Source: an uncultured Collinsella sp. | Lineage (GTDB): Bacteria > Actinomycetota > Coriobacteriia > Coriobacteriales > Coriobacteriaceae | Direction of reading: 5' to 3' | NCBI GenBank assembly: GCA_900757465.1 | Contig: CAAENY010000146.1 | Location: forward strand, 1-64,000 | DNA: 64,000 nt | Shown: piece by piece, positions 15,455-23,050 of the stretch | Numbering within the stretch: the first letter of the stretch is position 1 | Layout: every line of letters begins with the position of its first letter | The notes under the pieces: model-generated | The model's input: the letters and a program-made list of their open reading frames with translations, nothing else | What the model was told of the DNA's origin: nothing | Databases searched by the model: none | Program-made: the position numbers and the translations under genes

Positions 15455-16825
15455 ATGCGCAGATCAATCGAGTCCGTTATCGAATCATGGGCGACAAAGG
15501 ACGCCTCACGCCCCCTCCTCATCCGTGGTGCGCGACGCGTAGGTAAAACGTACGCTGCCGAGGAAATCGGCAGGCGAATCGCCGGCGATGCGTTTGTCAA
15601 ACTCGACTTTCAGACCGATCTTGAGCTGATCGCTCCGCTGTTCGATTGTCCCACCGACGACGTTGACACCATCGTGGCGCGGATTTCAGACTATAAACGC
15701 GCCCCCATTCGCAAAGAAACCACCTTCATCCTGTTTGACGAGGTGCAGCTCTGCGAACGGGCGCTCAACTCGCTTCGTTTTTTTTCGGGTTCGGGCTGGC
15801 GCATATGCGCGACCGGCAGTCAGCTCGGCGTCGCCACGCGCAAACGTAAGCTGCCTTTTCCCAGCGGCGTTCGTCAAGAGACCATGCATCCTATGTCGTT
15901 CGAGGAGTTTCTCTGGGCGCTCGATGAGGAGCAGATGGCCGATGCCATTCGTACCCACGCCGGCACGCTCGAGACCTACGCCGCGCACCAAGCCGCGCTC
16001 AGCCTGTTCCATCGATACCAGATCGTGGGCGGCATGCCCGCCGCCGTCAACGCATATCGCAAGACGTTATCCATCGAGGATGCGCGCGTCGAGCAGCGCG
16101 AAATCAACGAGACCTATACCGCCGATATGACCGACCCCGAAAACGGGATCAGCGGCGTGGCGGCACGCAAGGTCTGGCGCTCCATTCCGTCCCAGCTGCT
16201 GAGATCGTCCACAAAAAAATTCAAGTACTCCGAGGTCGAACGCGGAGGCCGTCGCGCCAAGCTTATCGAGCCGCTCGACTGGCTCGAAGGCGCCGGTATC
16301 ATATCGGTCAACAACCTGACCGAAGGCATCGAGCCTCCCCTCGTTCCCTTCGACGACGAAGATGGAAGTTTCTTTAAGGTCTATCTTCTCGATACCGGCC
16401 TCATGTTCTACAAACTCGGCATCAACCCGAGGCTCTGGCTCGACCTCAAAGAAGATTCCGCCATAGCGCTATCTTCCGACTTCCGAGGCGCCCTGGCGGA
16501 AAACTCGGTCATGCAAGCATTTTCGGGTAACAGCTTGCAGACGTATTACTGGGTGCCGCCGTCGTCTTGGAAGACGACCGGCGAGCTCGATTTTCTACTT
16601 CAGACCGACCGTATGGAAATCGTGCCCGTCGAGGTAAAGTCCGCACGCAACGTGCGCGCGAGAACCCTCGGGTCGTTCATGGACAAAGCCCGATCGCCAT
16701 ATGCCTACATTTTGTCCGAGAACAATTTTTTCCGCAGCGAAACCGATGACGGGCGCGAGCTACGCCACCTCCCCTTGTACGCAGCGGGCTTTATTGGAGC
16801 AAACTGCCTCAAGAGCAGTCTGTAA
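15455..16825 (+). CDS. AAA ATPase with DUF4143 domain
   Basis: A 456-residue ATPase of the AAA_14/DUF4143 family, whose members are very common in gut anaerobes and have no settled role. Walker A GARRVGKT lies at 25-32 and Walker B FILFDEVQL at 91-99. The C-terminal DUF4143 part has a PD-(D/E)xK-like pattern, GELDFLL followed by VEVKSA (about 378-398), typical of a nuclease fold. The start has GGAAAGG upstream. It is followed 33 nt later by a phosphatase gene. A second family member lies convergently at 17352-18713, and both have triple upstream repeats with the same spacing. Confidence 0.9.
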   Translation: MRRSIESVIESWATKDASRPLLIRGARRVGKTYAAEEIGRRIAGDAFVKLDFQTDLELIAPLFDCPTDDVDTIVARISDYKRAPIRKETTFILFDEVQLCERALNSLRFFSGSGWRICATGSQLGVATRKRKLPFPSGVRQETMHPMSFEEFLWALDEEQMADAIRTHAGTLETYAAHQAALSLFHRYQIVGGMPAAVNAYRKTLSIEDARVEQREINETYTADMTDPENGISGVAARKVWRSIPSQLLRSSTKKFKYSEVERGGRRAKLIEPLDWLEGAGIISVNNLTEGIEPPLVPFDDEDGSFFKVYLLDTGLMFYKLGINPRLWLDLKEDSAIALSSDFRGALAENSVMQAFSGNSLQTYYWVPPSSWKTTGELDFLLQTDRMEIVPVEVKSARNVRARTLGSFMDKARSPYAYILSENNFFRSETDDGRELRHLPLYAAGFIGANCLKSSL

Positions 16826-16858
16826 GCCCTGCACGACCGCCTAGAAAGGAAACCGCTC

Positions 16859-17305
16859 ATGCAACGCATACTGTTTATCTGCCATGGCAACATCTGTCGC
16901 TCGACGATGGCTGAGTCGGTGTTTACCGAGCTGGTGCGGCGCGCCGGGCGCGCGGGCGAGTTTGTCATTGACTCCGCTGCGACCTCGACCGAGGAGATCG
17001 GCAACCCGCCACACCACGGTACCGTTGCCAAGCTGCGCGAGGTCGGGATTCCCGTCGTCGCACATCGTGCACGTCAGGTGCGTCGCGCGGAGTATGGCGA
17101 CTGGGACCACATTGTCTATATGGACGACGAGAACGCGCGTGGCCTGCGTCGCATCTTTGGCGACGACCCCGACGGCAAGATTACGCGCATGCTCGATTGG
17201 ACCGAGCGCCCCGGCGACGTGGCCGACCCCTGGTACACCGGCAATTTCGATGCCACCTACCGCGACGTACTCGACGGCTGCACCGCTATGCTCGAGCAGC
17301 TGTAG
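16859..17305 (+). CDS. Low molecular weight protein-tyrosine phosphatase
   Basis: A cytoplasmic phosphatase of 148 residues. The P-loop CHGNICRS places the nucleophile at Cys8 and the Arg at 14; the general-acid Asp123 lies in DPWYTG. The length is normal. The start has AGAAAGG upstream. The gene lies 33 nt after the first DUF4143 ATPase, so the two are probably cotranscribed. Usual partners are tyrosine kinases of capsule systems, but none is present in the window, so its target is unknown. Confidence 0.93.
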   Translation: MQRILFICHGNICRSTMAESVFTELVRRAGRAGEFVIDSAATSTEEIGNPPHHGTVAKLREVGIPVVAHRARQVRRAEYGDWDHIVYMDDENARGLRRIFGDDPDGKITRMLDWTERPGDVADPWYTGNFDATYRDVLDGCTAMLEQL

Positions 17306-17351
17306 GCAATCGAGGTCGCGGGCCACGCCTTTGTCACATCCGGGACTAGCC

Positions 17352-18713
17352 CTAGACCGGCTTGACCTCCAGCTTTATCCCCTCGGCGCAGGAGTCGCCC
17401 AAAACATCCGAAAGGGCCCAGGTCGCATATAGCGGCAAATAGAGAACCGCTCCGTTGCGCTCAACGTTGCCTCTCGAGAAAACAATCCCGAGCCTTACGC
17501 CATATTCAGCCGTATCAAGCACATGACCGAGCGCAGCGTGCGCGTGGTAATAGGAGCCCGATTTAACCTCGATCGGAACAGCCGTCCCATCCGGTCCATC
17601 GACCACAAAGTCCACTTCACCGCGCTTTTTTGTCTGATAGTAGTAAAGCTGGCGATTTTGGGCAGCCAGCTGCTGGGCCACCACGTTTTCGTAAATGCCG
17701 CCCAGATTGGGCTCCTTGCTATCAAGATACGCCGCTTGGGCGACTCCGACGGGGTAGCGCGCCATCAACATGCCCGTATCCGATTGATATAGCTTGAACT
17801 GCGATGGCCGTGCCGTCTTGAGCAAGGGCGATTTTGGCTCGGTTACGATATCGGCTTTGAGAGCAACGCCGGCATCGACAAGCCATACAAAATCTCGCTG
17901 ATACTTCTCGTAGTGAGCCTTGGGGTCAATGGAATTGAGCACGAAGCGCTTGTTTTCGCCCTCGAGCATAATAGGGAGCTGATCGTAAATGCTCTGCACC
18001 TGAAGGGCTCGCCCGCTTGCATACTTGGAGATATCCCGCCGGTACTGTTCGTTGAGCTCTGACTGTAGCTGACGAACAGAGGCAAGGTCGCCCTGCGTGT
18101 CAAGGAAACGCTGCACGACCTCCGGCATTCCGCCGACAACGGTATAGGTCCTGAAGTTTGCCATCATCGCGTCATGAATGTAATCAGGAACGGGCCTCTC
18201 GCTGATACACGCGTCACGTATCGTTTGGCGAGCCCCCTCGCTCACCCCGGTTGCCCAGCAAAACTCCTCAAAATCGAGCGGGAACATCCTAAGCTCGTGG
18301 ACATACCCCACGGGATAGGACCTGACGCCCTTGAACTGAGTCCCGAGCATTGACCCCGAAAACGCCCAGCGGCACCTCCCGTCCTCAACAAGGAACTTTG
18401 CCATCGTCATGATGTCGGGGGCCTCTTGGACCTCATCGATAAACACGAGCGTTTTGCCTGGCGCAATCGACTTTCCCGAAAGAAGCGTCACCCTGCTGAT
18501 GAAATCATCGGCATTCCGCGCCTCGAGAAGAGCATCTTTTGCCTGGCGGTTTTCCATGAGGTTAAGCTCGATGTAGGTTGCATGGTTGGCTTTGCCAAAT
18601 GCGCGAATCGAATAGCTTTTGCCAATCTGGCGAGAACCCGTAATGAACAAGGCCTTTTGCTCGGAAGACTTCAGCCAACGCTCCAGCTCTGCCGCTATTT
18701 TCCTGCGCAGCAT
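17352..18713 (-). CDS. AAA ATPase with DUF4143 domain, second copy
   Basis: A 453-residue member of the same family as the gene at 15455. Walker A GSRQIGKS lies at 26-33, Walker B LVFIDEVQ at 89-96, and the C-terminal nuclease-like pattern EVDFVV with PIEVKSG at about 366-386. The start at 18713 has GGGGAGAG just upstream; a start eight codons earlier is less likely. The sequence is only distantly similar to the first copy, so this is not a recent duplication. It ends convergently with the phosphatase gene; half of a REP-like element (CCTTTGTCACAT) lies in that 46-bp gap. Confidence 0.9.
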   Translation of the reverse strand: MLRRKIAAELERWLKSSEQKALFITGSRQIGKSYSIRAFGKANHATYIELNLMENRQAKDALLEARNADDFISRVTLLSGKSIAPGKTLVFIDEVQEAPDIMTMAKFLVEDGRCRWAFSGSMLGTQFKGVRSYPVGYVHELRMFPLDFEEFCWATGVSEGARQTIRDACISERPVPDYIHDAMMANFRTYTVVGGMPEVVQRFLDTQGDLASVRQLQSELNEQYRRDISKYASGRALQVQSIYDQLPIMLEGENKRFVLNSIDPKAHYEKYQRDFVWLVDAGVALKADIVTEPKSPLLKTARPSQFKLYQSDTGMLMARYPVGVAQAAYLDSKEPNLGGIYENVVAQQLAAQNRQLYYYQTKKRGEVDFVVDGPDGTAVPIEVKSGSYYHAHAALGHVLDTAEYGVRLGIVFSRGNVERNGAVLYLPLYATWALSDVLGDSCAEGIKLEVKPV

Positions 18714-18737
18714 AGGCTCTCCCCTCGGTGTCATCAA

Positions 18738-18836
18738 ATGAAATGCAAAGTTTTATACGCTTGATTATCGATGAAACGCAGAATTTTTAGAACCTAAAAT
18801 CTGATGAAATGCAGAGATTTGAGATTATAAGCAAAA
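18738..18836 (-). repeat. Three 33-bp-period direct repeats before second ATPase gene
   Basis: Units ATGAAATGCAAAG, ATGAAACGCAGAA and ATGAAATGCAGAG (plus-strand reading) begin at 18738, 18771 and 18804, exactly 33 bp apart. They fill the space upstream of the ATPase start. A TATAAT-like box lies in the outermost unit on the minus strand. Confidence 0.7.
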
Positions 18837-18855
18837 AGAAGGGACACCACCCGCG

Positions 18856-18888
18856 AATGTGACAAAAGAACTGTCCCTTTGTCACATT
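18856..18888. repeat. REP-like palindrome, TGTGAC family
   Basis: A 33-nt palindrome with two mismatched positions (AAAGAAC in place of AAGGGAC). It lies between the ATPase promoter region and the end of the TIGR04076-type gene. Confidence 0.75.
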
Positions 18889-18896
18889 GCGCTCAG

Positions 18897-19226
18897 CTAC
18901 TCGTCGACGACCTCGGCAAGCCAAACGTTCAGCGTATCGACCTCGGGGCAGCAGAACTTTGCCGTACCGGGCTCGTTGCCAGGCACGGTTCCGCCGTAGC
19001 GCAGGATATCGATATAGGGAAAGCCCACATGGCAGGCCATGGCGCACATCTTGCCGCGGTCTCGGTCGAAGTCAAAGACATCGCCCGGCTTATGACCATG
19101 GTGGCAGCGACACGCACCCAGCTGGTCCACGCAGCTCACGCGGATACGCGGACGCTTGCCCCGCGGCGCACCGAACGGCTTGCTCTCGCCCGCAGGCTTG
19201 ACGCCGCCCTCGCCGGCGTTACTCAT
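18897..19226 (-). CDS. TIGR04076-type small cysteine-rich protein
   Basis: 109 residues with the pattern CRCHHGHKPGD, then GKMCAMACHVGFPYI, LRYGGTVP and FCCPE. This Cys/His arrangement fits the uncharacterised TIGR04076 family and could bind a metal. The start ATG overlaps the end of the pyridoxamine kinase gene by 8 nt (ATGAGTAA), which means tight translational coupling and suggests a shared role. No biochemical function is known to me for the family. Confidence 0.75.
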   Translation of the reverse strand: MSNAGEGGVKPAGESKPFGAPRGKRPRIRVSCVDQLGACRCHHGHKPGDVFDFDRDRGKMCAMACHVGFPYIDILRYGGTVPGNEPGTAKFCCPEVDTLNVWLAEVVDE

Positions 19227-20043
19227 GGTCAATCACATCCAGGCAGGCCTCGATGGGAAGGCCGGCCGACTTGTCCTCTTGGTCGGCATTGCGCTCGATA
19301 AGCTCGGCCACCACACGCATAGCGTCGGTCGTCGCACGTTGCAGGCTCCAGCCGGCCATAACGCGACCCACGAGCACCGACGAGAACGTATCGCCCGTGC
19401 CCGGGAAATACACCGGGATCAGCTCAAAGGGAATCGTAAAGTACTCTCCCGCCACATGGTCGTAGCCGATAACGGCACTCGCCCCGTCGACCTTTGCGCT
19501 CGTGATGACCACCGACTTGGCGCCCAACGCGAGCATGGCATCCACGAGCGTACGAGCCTCGTCGGCCGTAATCTGCTCGGCCATAGGCGTATCGGTGAGC
19601 AGACACGCCTCGGTATAGTTGGGCACCGCGTAGTCGGCGCACTCGACCAGGCTGCGCATAAGGCCGATGGTCGACTCGGGCACGCCAGCGTAGAGCCTGC
19701 CGTTGTCGGCCATGATGGGGTCGACGAACACTTTGGTGCCCTTTTGCGCGCGGCGGTGGCAAAAGTCCGAGATGATGCGCGCCTCTTCTTCGGTCACGAT
19801 AAAGCCGGTCGAGATGGCGTCGAATTCAAAGCCGAGTTCCTCCCAGATGGCGAGGCTCTGGCGGACATACTCCGTGGTGTCGTGGATGTAGAACTTGGGG
19901 TAGTTGAGCGTATCGGATACGAGGGCCGTCGGCAGGTTGTGGATGCGATAGCCCATGTGCGACAGCACCGGCAGCATGGCAGAAAGCGCGACCTTGCCGT
20001 AACCGCACATATCGTTGATCAGCAGCAGCTGAGTGTTCTTCAT
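19219..20043 (-). CDS. Pyridoxamine kinase
   Basis: A ribokinase-fold kinase of 274 residues that phosphorylates pyridoxal or pyridoxamine in vitamin B6 salvage. Recognisable segments are NDMCGYGKVALSAMLPVLS at the N-terminus, FVDPIMADNGRLY, VPNYTEACLLT and the anion-hole GTGDTFSSVLVG containing the catalytic Asp. The start at 20043 has AAGGGGG upstream; upstream in-frame codons lie in unrelated sequence. The last 8 nt overlap the next gene. PdxY and the PdxK-like clade are hard to separate by eye, so no symbol is given. Confidence 0.9.
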   Translation of the reverse strand: MKNTQLLLINDMCGYGKVALSAMLPVLSHMGYRIHNLPTALVSDTLNYPKFYIHDTTEYVRQSLAIWEELGFEFDAISTGFIVTEEEARIISDFCHRRAQKGTKVFVDPIMADNGRLYAGVPESTIGLMRSLVECADYAVPNYTEACLLTDTPMAEQITADEARTLVDAMLALGAKSVVITSAKVDGASAVIGYDHVAGEYFTIPFELIPVYFPGTGDTFSSVLVGRVMAGWSLQRATTDAMRVVAELIERNADQEDKSAGLPIEACLDVIDHE

Positions 20044-20224
20044 GAGTGTCCCCCTTGGGTCGGGTGCGACGCGACGGCGCCACAGTGCGACTAAGTGTAG
20101 CGCAGGGGACGTTGCAAGCGGGCGCAGGCGCCGAGGAGGGCACATTGTTGCGGAAAGGTTACGGAAATGGGAGGCAAAATCGCGGCGGTAGCGGCACAGT
20201 AGCTGCCATCTATTTACTACCATT

Positions 20225-20380
20225 CCAAAACTATGCCGGATTACTACGATAAACCGTCAGCTTCCAACCACAACGAATTGCACTCCGGAAAAACCGCAGG
20301 TAGACAGCTTGTGATTTTACGAAAAACAATGCCGAGGTCTGATATTTCGAATTCATCGTAGTAATCCGGCATAGTTTTGG
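20225..20380. repeat. 26-bp perfect inverted repeat element with conserved core, copy A
   Basis: Arms of 26 bp (outer part CCAAAACTATGCCGGATTAC) at 20225-20250 and 20355-20380 are perfect complements. Between them lies a core, AAAAACCGCAGGTAGACAGC, at 20289-20308, shared with element B at 29779-29940. No coding capacity is apparent. The gene-free stretch 20044-20736 consists of this element, the short repeat at 20418-20451, the structured repeat at 20496-20635 and the MarR promoter. Confidence 0.8.
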
Positions 20381-20417
20381 ACAAAGCAACTTCGAAAGGG
20401 TGTCACCGCAGCCCAAA

Positions 20418-20451
20418 ATGATTCGTTTTCCTCCGTCCCCCACGGATCACT
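20418..20451. repeat. Short intergenic repeat shared with M20 coding region
   Basis: Centred on CGTTTTCCTCCGTCCCC, it matches 30 of 34 positions with 1652-1685 inside the M20 peptidase gene. Confidence 0.6.
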
Positions 20452-20495
20452 CAAATGCCAACCGAGGCAGCGCTGCAGATTGAGGACGGACAGCG

Positions 20496-20635
20496 AAAGC
20501 GTTCCTAAGCGAGCAAGGTGACGTGAAAGAGGAGGGCATAGGCCTTGTGGCCATGCCCGACGATTGAACGCCAGATTGCCGCTTAGGAACGTTTGCAACG
20601 TCGAGCGGTTACGGCGTTTGGCAAAACGCCGTAAC
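20496..20635. ncRNA. Candidate structured RNA or repeat, copy 2
   Basis: Second copy of the element at 1-142. The outer stem pairs 20497-20511 with 20580-20594, the variable hairpin pairs 20534-20544 with 20549-20558 (one bulged A), and the 3' hairpin pairs 20608-20619 with 20624-20635 perfectly. Compared with copy 1, two base pairs of the outer stem change from C-G to T-A, and two pairs of the 3' hairpin swap orientation, with pairing kept. Loop and linker segments such as GAGCAAGGTGACGTGAAAG are unchanged. It ends about 18 nt upstream of the MarR promoter. Confidence 0.55.
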
Positions 20636-20652
20636 TTAATAAGTTTGGTACC

Positions 20653-20713
20653 TTGACATTCATTTCTCATGCTCCTAGATTGGTTAGGCACAAAACAATT
20701 CCACTACCTAACT
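20653..20713 (+). promoter_or_regulatory. MarR-operon promoter with operator-like inverted repeat
   Basis: TTGACA at 20653-20658 and TAGATT at 20676-20681 are 17 bp apart. Over the expected start site lie inverted half-sites, TTGGTTAGGCA (from 20681) and the complement of TGCCTAA-type sequence ending near 20713 (GTTAGG at 20684-20689, CCTAAC at 20707-20712). This fits autoregulation by the MarR protein encoded next. Confidence 0.65.
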
Positions 20714-20736
20714 AAAGAAAGGAGCAACACTAATTC

Positions 20737-21243
20737 ATGTGCGATGAACCTCTTAACCTTTGTTCGCACGAGCCCGGCGGCGACCCGTCACAGCCGGCGG
20801 ATGCACCCGAAGCGGTTAGTTCGGAAGACAAGCTTGCCAAGCGCATCCTCAATAATCTGGGCTTTTGCGGCCATTACATGCATTTTCATGGCGGAGGCGT
20901 GTCCGGCAAGGCACCCATCATCTGCCTGCTGGCCAAGCAGCCCGGCGGCGAGATGTCGCAGCAGGAGCTCGGCATGCACTTTGACCTCAAGCCAGGGTCG
21001 CTTTCCGAGATCCTGTCCAAGCTCGAGCTCAACGGCCTCATCGAGCGCAGCCGTAACCCCAAGGATCGCCGGCAACTCACCATTCGCCTGACCAAAACCG
21101 GCCGGGAAAATGCTCGTATCGACCAAGCGGCCCGCATCCGCTTTAGAGAACAGGCCTTTAGCGCGCTCACCCACGACGAGCGCGAGGACCTCGCCGAAAT
21201 GCTCGATAAAATCCGCGTAACCTGGGAGGAACTGGATGATTAA
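20737..21243 (+). CDS. MarR family transcriptional regulator
   Basis: 168 residues with a winged helix at about 60-135: SQQELGMHFDLKPGSLSEIL as recognition region, then the wing NPKDRRQLTIRLT. The N-terminal ~35 residues are unstructured-looking. It is the first gene of an operon with two ABC exporter half-transporters; its stop overlaps the next start by 8 nt. This arrangement is typical of a repressor that releases an export pump when a toxic ligand binds. AGGAG lies about 12 nt upstream of the ATG. Confidence 0.9.
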   Translation: MCDEPLNLCSHEPGGDPSQPADAPEAVSSEDKLAKRILNNLGFCGHYMHFHGGGVSGKAPIICLLAKQPGGEMSQQELGMHFDLKPGSLSEILSKLELNGLIERSRNPKDRRQLTIRLTKTGRENARIDQAARIRFREQAFSALTHDEREDLAEMLDKIRVTWEELDD

Positions 21244-23050
21244 AACCCTCATGGGAAGCATCCGCGACTATATGAAAGTCACCGTTGCCACGCCGCTGCT
21301 CGTGCTTGGCGAGGTACTCTGCGAGATGCTGATTCCATTTATCACCGCCAACCTGATCGACGCCATCAAAGATGGTGCCACCGTAGCCGAGATGCTTCCC
21401 ACCGCAGGCTTTTTGGTGCTCATCGCGCTAACATCGCTTGCTTTTGGCGCCGCAGCCGGCGTCACCTGCAGCCATGCAAGCTGCGGGTTCGCCAAGAACC
21501 TGCGTCACGACCTGTTCTACAAGATCCAGACGTTCAGCTTTGCCAACATCGATGAGTTCTCGAGCTCCTCGCTTGTCACGCGCCTGACCACCGATATCAA
21601 CAACGTGCAGCAGGCCTTTATGATGATCATCCGTATCGCCGTGCGCGCGCCGCTGGTATTGATCTTCGCCTTTACCATGGCGTTTATCATGGGCGGCAGC
21701 GTTGCCATGGTCTACCTGATCATCATTCCGCTGCTGGGCTTTGGACTGTTCTTTATCATCTTTAAGGTGCGCCCCATCTTCTCGCGCGTGTTCCACAAGT
21801 ACGATGCCCTTAACGAGTCCGTCGAGGAAAACGTCACCGGCATGCGCGTGGTTAAGAGCTACGTGCGCGAAGACTTTGAGAAGGAGAAGTTCGCGACCGC
21901 CGCGCGCGACGTCCAGATGGACTTCACCCGCGCCGAGAAGCTGCTCGCCTTTAACAACCCCATGATGAACATCTGCGTCAACGGCGCGTTTGTCGTCATC
22001 ATCTACCTGGGCTCCAAGCTCATCATCACGAGCCAGGGCACGCTGTTCGACGTGGGCCAGCTCTCCTCGATCTTTACCTATGGCTTCCAGATCCTTATGA
22101 GCCTGATGCAGCTGTCGATGATCTTTGTCATGGTGACCATGGCCGACGAATCGGCACACCGCATTACCGAGGTGCTGGCCGCCGAGCCCACGATCGCCAA
22201 TCCCGCCGAGCCCGTGCTCGAGGTTGCCGACGGCTCCATCGACTTTGACCACGTGAGCTTTAAGTATTCCGCGCATGCGAAGCGCCAGGCGCTCGACGAA
22301 ATTGACCTGCACATTACGAGCGGCGAGACCATCGGCATCATCGGCGGCACCGGCTCGGCCAAGTCTACACTCGTCAACCTCATCGCCCGCCTGTACGATG
22401 CCACCGAAGGCACCGTGCGCGTGGGCGGCATGGACGTGCGCGACTACGACTTGGACGCGCTACGCCACCAGGTCGCCATGGTGCTGCAGAAAAACGTGCT
22501 GTTTAGCGGCACCATCGCCGAGAATCTGCGCTGGGGCGACCCGAACGCCACCGACGAGGAAGTCCGCGAGGCGGCACATCTGGCCTGCGCCGACGAGTTT
22601 GTCGACGGCTTCCCCAAGGGCTATGACACCTGGATCGAACAGGGCGGTTCCAATGTTTCCGGCGGTCAGAAGCAGCGCCTGTGCATTGCGCGCGCCCTGC
22701 TGCGTCGCCCCAAGATCTTGATCTTGGACGACTCCACCAGCGCCGTCGACACCAAGACCGACGCCAAGATCCGCGCAGGGTTGGCAAGCTATCTGCCCAA
22801 CACGACCAAGCTCATCATCGCCCAGCGCATCAGCTCCGTGCAGGACGCAGACCGCATCATTGTCATGGAGGGCGGCCGTATCGCTCAGATCGGCAGCCAT
22901 GACGAGCTGCTTAAGACGAGCGAGATCTACCGCGAGACCTTCACCTCGCAAAACAAGATGTCTGCCGAGGACGAAGGCGCCGTCGAGGCCGACACCGAGG
23001 CATCCGCAACGCAAGCCCAGACCCAGGAAGGAGGCGAGGCACATGAGTAA
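21236..23050 (+). CDS. ABC exporter half-transporter with degenerate ATP site
   Basis: 604 residues: six membrane segments, then a nucleotide-binding domain. The P-loop at about 369-379 reads GGTGSAKST, with Ala in place of the last Gly. The signature VSGGQKQR lies near 475. Walker B ends ILILDDS near 494-500, with Asp where the catalytic Glu normally stands. This is the pattern of the non-catalytic partner in heterodimeric exporters such as LmrCD or TM287/288. It overlaps both neighbours by 8 nt, so MarR, this gene and the next form one translationally coupled operon. Multidrug or peptide export is likely; the substrate is unknown. Confidence 0.92.
   Translation: MIKTLMGSIRDYMKVTVATPLLVLGEVLCEMLIPFITANLIDAIKDGATVAEMLPTAGFLVLIALTSLAFGAAAGVTCSHASCGFAKNLRHDLFYKIQTFSFANIDEFSSSSLVTRLTTDINNVQQAFMMIIRIAVRAPLVLIFAFTMAFIMGGSVAMVYLIIIPLLGFGLFFIIFKVRPIFSRVFHKYDALNESVEENVTGMRVVKSYVREDFEKEKFATAARDVQMDFTRAEKLLAFNNPMMNICVNGAFVVIIYLGSKLIITSQGTLFDVGQLSSIFTYGFQILMSLMQLSMIFVMVTMADESAHRITEVLAAEPTIANPAEPVLEVADGSIDFDHVSFKYSAHAKRQALDEIDLHITSGETIGIIGGTGSAKSTLVNLIARLYDATEGTVRVGGMDVRDYDLDALRHQVAMVLQKNVLFSGTIAENLRWGDPNATDEEVREAAHLACADEFVDGFPKGYDTWIEQGGSNVSGGQKQRLCIARALLRRPKILILDDSTSAVDTKTDAKIRAGLASYLPNTTKLIIAQRISSVQDADRIIVMEGGRIAQIGSHDELLKTSEIYRETFTSQNKMSAEDEGAVEADTEASATQAQTQEGGEAHE

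Noticed and set aside
16826..17351. Tyrosine-kinase/capsule locus suggested by the phosphatase
   Set aside because: No kinase, polymerase or glycosyltransferase genes are nearby; the phosphatase is paired only with the ATPase gene.
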